A DNA stretch of 52,233 bases from JBFMGD01 sp040751775 (GTDB lineage: Bacteria; Bacillota; Dethiobacteria; DTU022): assembly GCA_040751775.1 (NCBI GenBank), contig JBFMGD010000016.1, positions 1 through 52,233 on the forward strand, given 5' to 3'. Shown here piece by piece: positions 49,468 to 52,233 of this stretch. Numbering within the stretch: position 1 is the first letter of the stretch; each line of letters opens with the position of its first letter. The notes under the pieces were generated by a model. It saw only the letters and a program-made list of their open reading frames with translations, was not told where the DNA came from and ran no database searches. Both the position numbers and the translations under genes were made by a program.

Positions 49468-50770
49468 TTGAACGAGTGGACGCTGCTGCTTATGTTCGTC
49501 GGTATTCTCTTGTTTTTCCTCTTTTCCGGATACCCCGTGGCCTACGGCATCGGGTTGACTTCCGTGGTATTGATGATCTTCGGAGTAGCCAGAGGATTAA
49601 ACGGCGAACTGTTTGTTTCACGCATGTTTTTCGGTTTAAATAACTTTACCCTCCTGGCGATACCTTTCTTTCTCTTTGCGGGCCGTATTATGAACGTGGG
49701 CGGCATGACCAACCGCATTTTTGACTTTTCCAAGGCACTGGTGGGCAGCACCAAGGGCGGATTGGGCCACGTCAACGTGGTCGCCAGCATGATTTTTGCC
49801 GGCATGAGCGGCCTGGCCACGGCCGATGCGGCGGGCCTGGGCGCAATCGAATACAAGGCGATGAAAGACGGCGGTTATCCGGAAGGCTCTTGCGTCGGTT
49901 TGGCCGCGGCCTCGTCGACCATCGGCGCGATTTTCCCGCCCAGCGTGCCGATCGTTATGTTTGCGATCATCGCCAACCTCTCGGTCGGCCAACTCCTCAT
50001 CGCCGGCGTCATCCCCGGGTTGATGATCGGGTTTGTCTTGATGGCTATGGTTTTCATTCAGTCTCATCGCGGCCACCTGCCGCACGGTGAAAAATCTAAT
50101 TGGCCGAATCTCATACACACTTTTAAAAGAGGATTCCTGGCCCTGGGCACCCCGATTATCCTGGTAACGGGGATTATGGTCGGCATATTTACTCCGACCG
50201 AAGCGGCGGCGGTTACCGTTATATACGCCCTATTCCTGGCCCTGTTCATCTACCCGGGAAGTGAATATGAAAGATCTGTGGGAGATTATCAAGGGGACGG
50301 CTATCGACTCCACCGTGATCATTGCTTTAATCGGTATGGCCGGCATCTACGGCTTTCTCATTATCCAGAGCCAGGTGCCCCAGATCTTCGCCGCGAAAAT
50401 TTTGGCTATTACCCAGAACCCCCTGATGATCCTGCTTTTTGTCAACCTGCTCCTGCTGGCCGCGGGCATGTTCATGGAGACTATGGCCATACTGGGCATT
50501 TTAACGCCGATCCTGCCGCCCCTGGTGAGGGAAGTCGGCGTGGACCCGATTCATTTCGGGATCATCATGAACTTCAACCTTCAGATCGGCCTTTTAACCC
50601 CCCCGTTCGGTATCCTGCTCTTTGTGCTCAACAAGGCCACGGGAGTGCCCCTGGGCAAGATCATCCGCGGGGTTGTGCCTTACTATATTCCGCTGCTTGT
50701 TTGCCTGATCCTGATTTCGCTGTTTCCAATTATCTCGTTGTGGGTGCCTAAACTCGTTTTTGGGGGATAA
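49468..50770 (+). pseudogene. TRAP transporter large permease (DctM), one-base frameshift
   Basis: DctM is the large membrane subunit of TRAP importers for organic acids. From TTG 49468 the frame encodes PVAYGIGLTSVVLMI, LLAIPFFLFAGRIMNVGGMT, GMSGLATADAAGLGAIEYKAM and STIGAIFPPSVPIVMFA, normal for the family, up to YALFLALFIYP. The remaining 170 codons continue one frame over (EVNMKDLWEIIKGTAIDS to VPKLVFGG, stop at 50770). Removing one base from CCCGGG at 50253-50258 would restore FIYREVNMKDLWE and a complete protein of about 433 residues. This is either a recent mutation or a sequencing error. No dctQ is present and dctP is truncated. Confidence 0.87.
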
Positions 50771-50844
50771 GCGGCGCTTCACGCATACCGGCACCGGTTA
50801 AAAGGTGATCGATCAATCCCCAAACAGAAAGGAGAGTACAACGC

Positions 50845-51705
50845 TTGAATATCAATCAAATCCTGCGGCCTGAGACCCTGGAGAACGCCTTGGACAGTTT
50901 AGCCGCGCACGCCGGCCAGGCAAACCTGATCGCCGGGGGGACGGACCTATTACCGGCGATGGCGAAAGGGATGCTGTCTCCCGCCGTGCTCATCGACCTG
51001 GACAACGTGCCGGAGTTGAAAGTATTAAAGGAAGACGGGGCGGATATTCATCTTGGGGCCGCCTTAACGCATAACGAGATCCTCGAGTCTTTTGTGGGGG
51101 ATCTACACGGCGCGTTCAGGGAGGCCTTGAGCAGTATTGCCTGCAACCAGACCAGAAACATGGGCACTGTCGGCGGTAATATCGCGATGGCTGTTCCTTC
51201 CGCGGATACCGCCCCTGCCTTGCTGGTTTACGATGCCGTTGTTGAGCTGATCAGCGCGGCAAGAGGGGCGCGACAGCTGCCCCTGGATCAATTCTTTGTC
51301 GGCCCCAGAAAAACGGTAATGCAGCCCGACGAGATTATCGTTAAGTTTATTCTGCCCGGGGCCGCGGGCCGCCGCTCTTCTTTTATTAAGCACGGCCGGA
51401 GAAAGGCTTTGTCTCTGGCGGTGGTTAACGTCGCGGCCGGCTTGCGCTTGGAAAACGGCGTCTGTAAAGATGTGCGTATTGCCATGGGGGCGGTCGCGCC
51501 GACTCCGATCCGGGCGCGCGAATCGGAAAGGGTGCTTGAAGGAGCTGCGCCCACCGCCGCAAACATCCTCTTGGCCGCGGAAAAGGCGTCCCGCGAGGAA
51601 TGCAGCCCCATTGACGATTTTCGAGCCAGCTGTGCTTACCGCAAAGAGTTGGTCAAGGTATATGTGAAACGGGCTCTCGAATCGCTTACAGACTGCAGCG
51701 ATTAG
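50845..51705 (+). CDS. Molybdenum hydroxylase FAD subunit (CoxM/XdhB-like)
   Basis: This is the medium, FAD-binding subunit of a xanthine dehydrogenase/CO dehydrogenase-family enzyme, passing electrons from the iron-sulfur subunit to NAD or another acceptor. The 286-residue protein has the flavin loop ANLIAGGTDLLPAMAKG (near 30-45) and the second flavin motif NQTRNMGTVGGNIAMAVPSADTAPALL (near 95-120). TTG 50845 follows AAAGGAGAG. The 2Fe-2S subunit gene follows after 17 bases and the large subunit gene starts at the window edge, giving the order M-S-L of many such operons. The substrate (purine, aromatic or N-heterocyclic acid) cannot be told from these subunits. Confidence 0.92.
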   Translation: MNINQILRPETLENALDSLAAHAGQANLIAGGTDLLPAMAKGMLSPAVLIDLDNVPELKVLKEDGADIHLGAALTHNEILESFVGDLHGAFREALSSIACNQTRNMGTVGGNIAMAVPSADTAPALLVYDAVVELISAARGARQLPLDQFFVGPRKTVMQPDEIIVKFILPGAAGRRSSFIKHGRRKALSLAVVNVAAGLRLENGVCKDVRIAMGAVAPTPIRARESERVLEGAAPTAANILLAAEKASREECSPIDDFRASCAYRKELVKVYVKRALESLTDCSD

Positions 51706-51722
51706 TTCGCCACACGGAAAGG

Positions 51723-52232
51723 ATGATGAGCGAGATGCTTTACGAGGTTGCGTTGGCAGTGAACGGCCAAAAATATTCGATTGCAGTGCCCGCCGATGAG
51801 AAACTGATCGACACCTTGCGGAACAGGCTGGCGCTGACCGGATCTAAAAAAGGGTGCGGCGTCGGTGAATGCGGCACCTGTACAGTATTAATCAACGGTA
51901 AACCGGTCAGTTCATGCCTCTATCTAACGGTCAGGGCTGAAGGCAAGGAGATCATGACCATCGAGGGTATGGGCGATCCGGATCAGCTGCATCCACTCCA
52001 GGAAAACTTCAAAGAGCTGCAGGCGCTGCAGTGCGGCTTCTGCGGTCCCGGTATTCTAATGTCCGCCAAGGCGCTGTTGGATAAAAACCCGGATCCGAGT
52101 GACCTGGAGATTAAAGAGGCGCTGGCCGGCAATCTCTGCCGCTGTACCGGCCATGTGAAAATTATCGATGCAATCAAAGCGACCGCGGCACAGATGCAAG
52201 GGAGGGATAAAGATGCACCCCAAGGCGTTTAA
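51723..52232 (+). CDS. Molybdenum hydroxylase 2Fe-2S subunit (CoxS/XdhC-like)
   Basis: This small subunit carries two 2Fe-2S clusters linking the molybdenum site to FAD. The 169-residue protein has the plant-ferredoxin cluster motif CGVGECGTC with a further Cys in VSSCLYL, and the second cluster motif CGFCGPG with CRCTG in the helical domain. Both are complete. The start could be ATG 51723 or the following ATG 51726; GGAAAGGATG precedes them. Its end overlaps the start of the large subunit gene, which has its own GGGAGGG, so the chain is translated in a coupled way. Confidence 0.94.
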   Translation: MMSEMLYEVALAVNGQKYSIAVPADEKLIDTLRNRLALTGSKKGCGVGECGTCTVLINGKPVSSCLYLTVRAEGKEIMTIEGMGDPDQLHPLQENFKELQALQCGFCGPGILMSAKALLDKNPDPSDLEIKEALAGNLCRCTGHVKIIDAIKATAAQMQGRDKDAPQGV

Positions 52233-52233
52233 T
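52213..52233 (+). CDS. Start of the molybdenum hydroxylase large subunit gene (3' partial)
   Basis: ATG 52213 is preceded by GGGAGGG at good spacing and encodes MHPKAFN before the window ends. It overlaps the 2Fe-2S gene by 20 bases in another frame. Only position and ribosome binding site support it; the identity as the molybdopterin-binding subunit is inferred from operon order. Confidence 0.55.

Noticed and set aside
50261..50770. Independent small permease gene starting GTG 50261
   Set aside because: The sequence is the direct continuation of DctM in a shifted frame, so it is the gene's 3' part and not a separate protein.

Overview
The window reads as a chromosomal segment of an anaerobic, Gram-positive-type Bacillota (Clostridia or a Peptococcaceae/Moorella-like relative). 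Supporting signs are the yqeK-LCP-rsfS...leuS order, a T-box leader, an Asp23 protein, comEA/comEC, strong AGGAGG ribosome binding sites, many TTG/GTG starts and canonical sigma-A promoters. Base composition is fairly GC-rich in genes and AT-rich between them. The exact genus cannot be fixed from sequence reading alone.

Layout. 1-7.3 kb is a conserved housekeeping block: yqeK (cut by the window edge), a divergent LCP protein, rsfS, a ThiF-like enzyme, leuS behind a leucine T-box leader that contains a complete tRNA-Ala gene, and a radical SAM-PDZ fusion. 7.4-17.2 kb holds a BMP lipoprotein/ABC nucleoside importer, Asp23, comEA, ahcY (reverse strand), pdp and deoC, so nucleosides can be imported and cleaved and the deoxyribose phosphate split. 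17.3-25.4 kb carries a UPF0182 membrane protein, rnhA, pfkA, cysK with an Rrf2 regulator, and a DUF3311/sodium-symporter pair. 25.4-27.5 kb is a decayed patch: a frameshifted SorC regulator remnant fused to a headless class II aldolase, then a REP-type (RAYT) transposase bounded by inverted 15-bp ends and abutting comEC.

30.2-36.0 kb encodes three exported proteins: a dockerin-bearing glucosaminidase and two membrane-anchored proteins with cohesin-like domains. They look like a non-cellulosomal cohesin-dockerin device that could hold a peptidoglycan hydrolase at the surface. 36.2-41.7 kb has a family 4 glycosyltransferase, a nucleotidyltransferase with a dead phosphomutase domain, and an ECF sigma/anti-sigma pair.

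41.8-52.2 kb is an accessory catabolic island: ilvC, two GntR regulators, a DRE-TIM acyl synthase, a 2-hydroxyacid dehydrogenase, a CitE-type lyase, a broken TRAP transporter (truncated dctP, no dctQ, dctM with a one-base frameshift), and a CoxM/CoxS/CoxL-type molybdenum hydroxylase running off the window. Matching operator-like sequences link the genes: an exact 11-bp site lies just after the -10 of both the second gntR and the dctP remnant, and a related 15-bp site lies at ilvC and at the synthase promoter.

Small G/C-capped inverted repeats are scattered between genes (17.2, 20.1, 21.7, 26.3, 27.5, 29.9, 36.1, 37.5 kb). They resemble REP elements mobilised by RAYT transposases, and in places they reach into coding ends (deoC, comEC).
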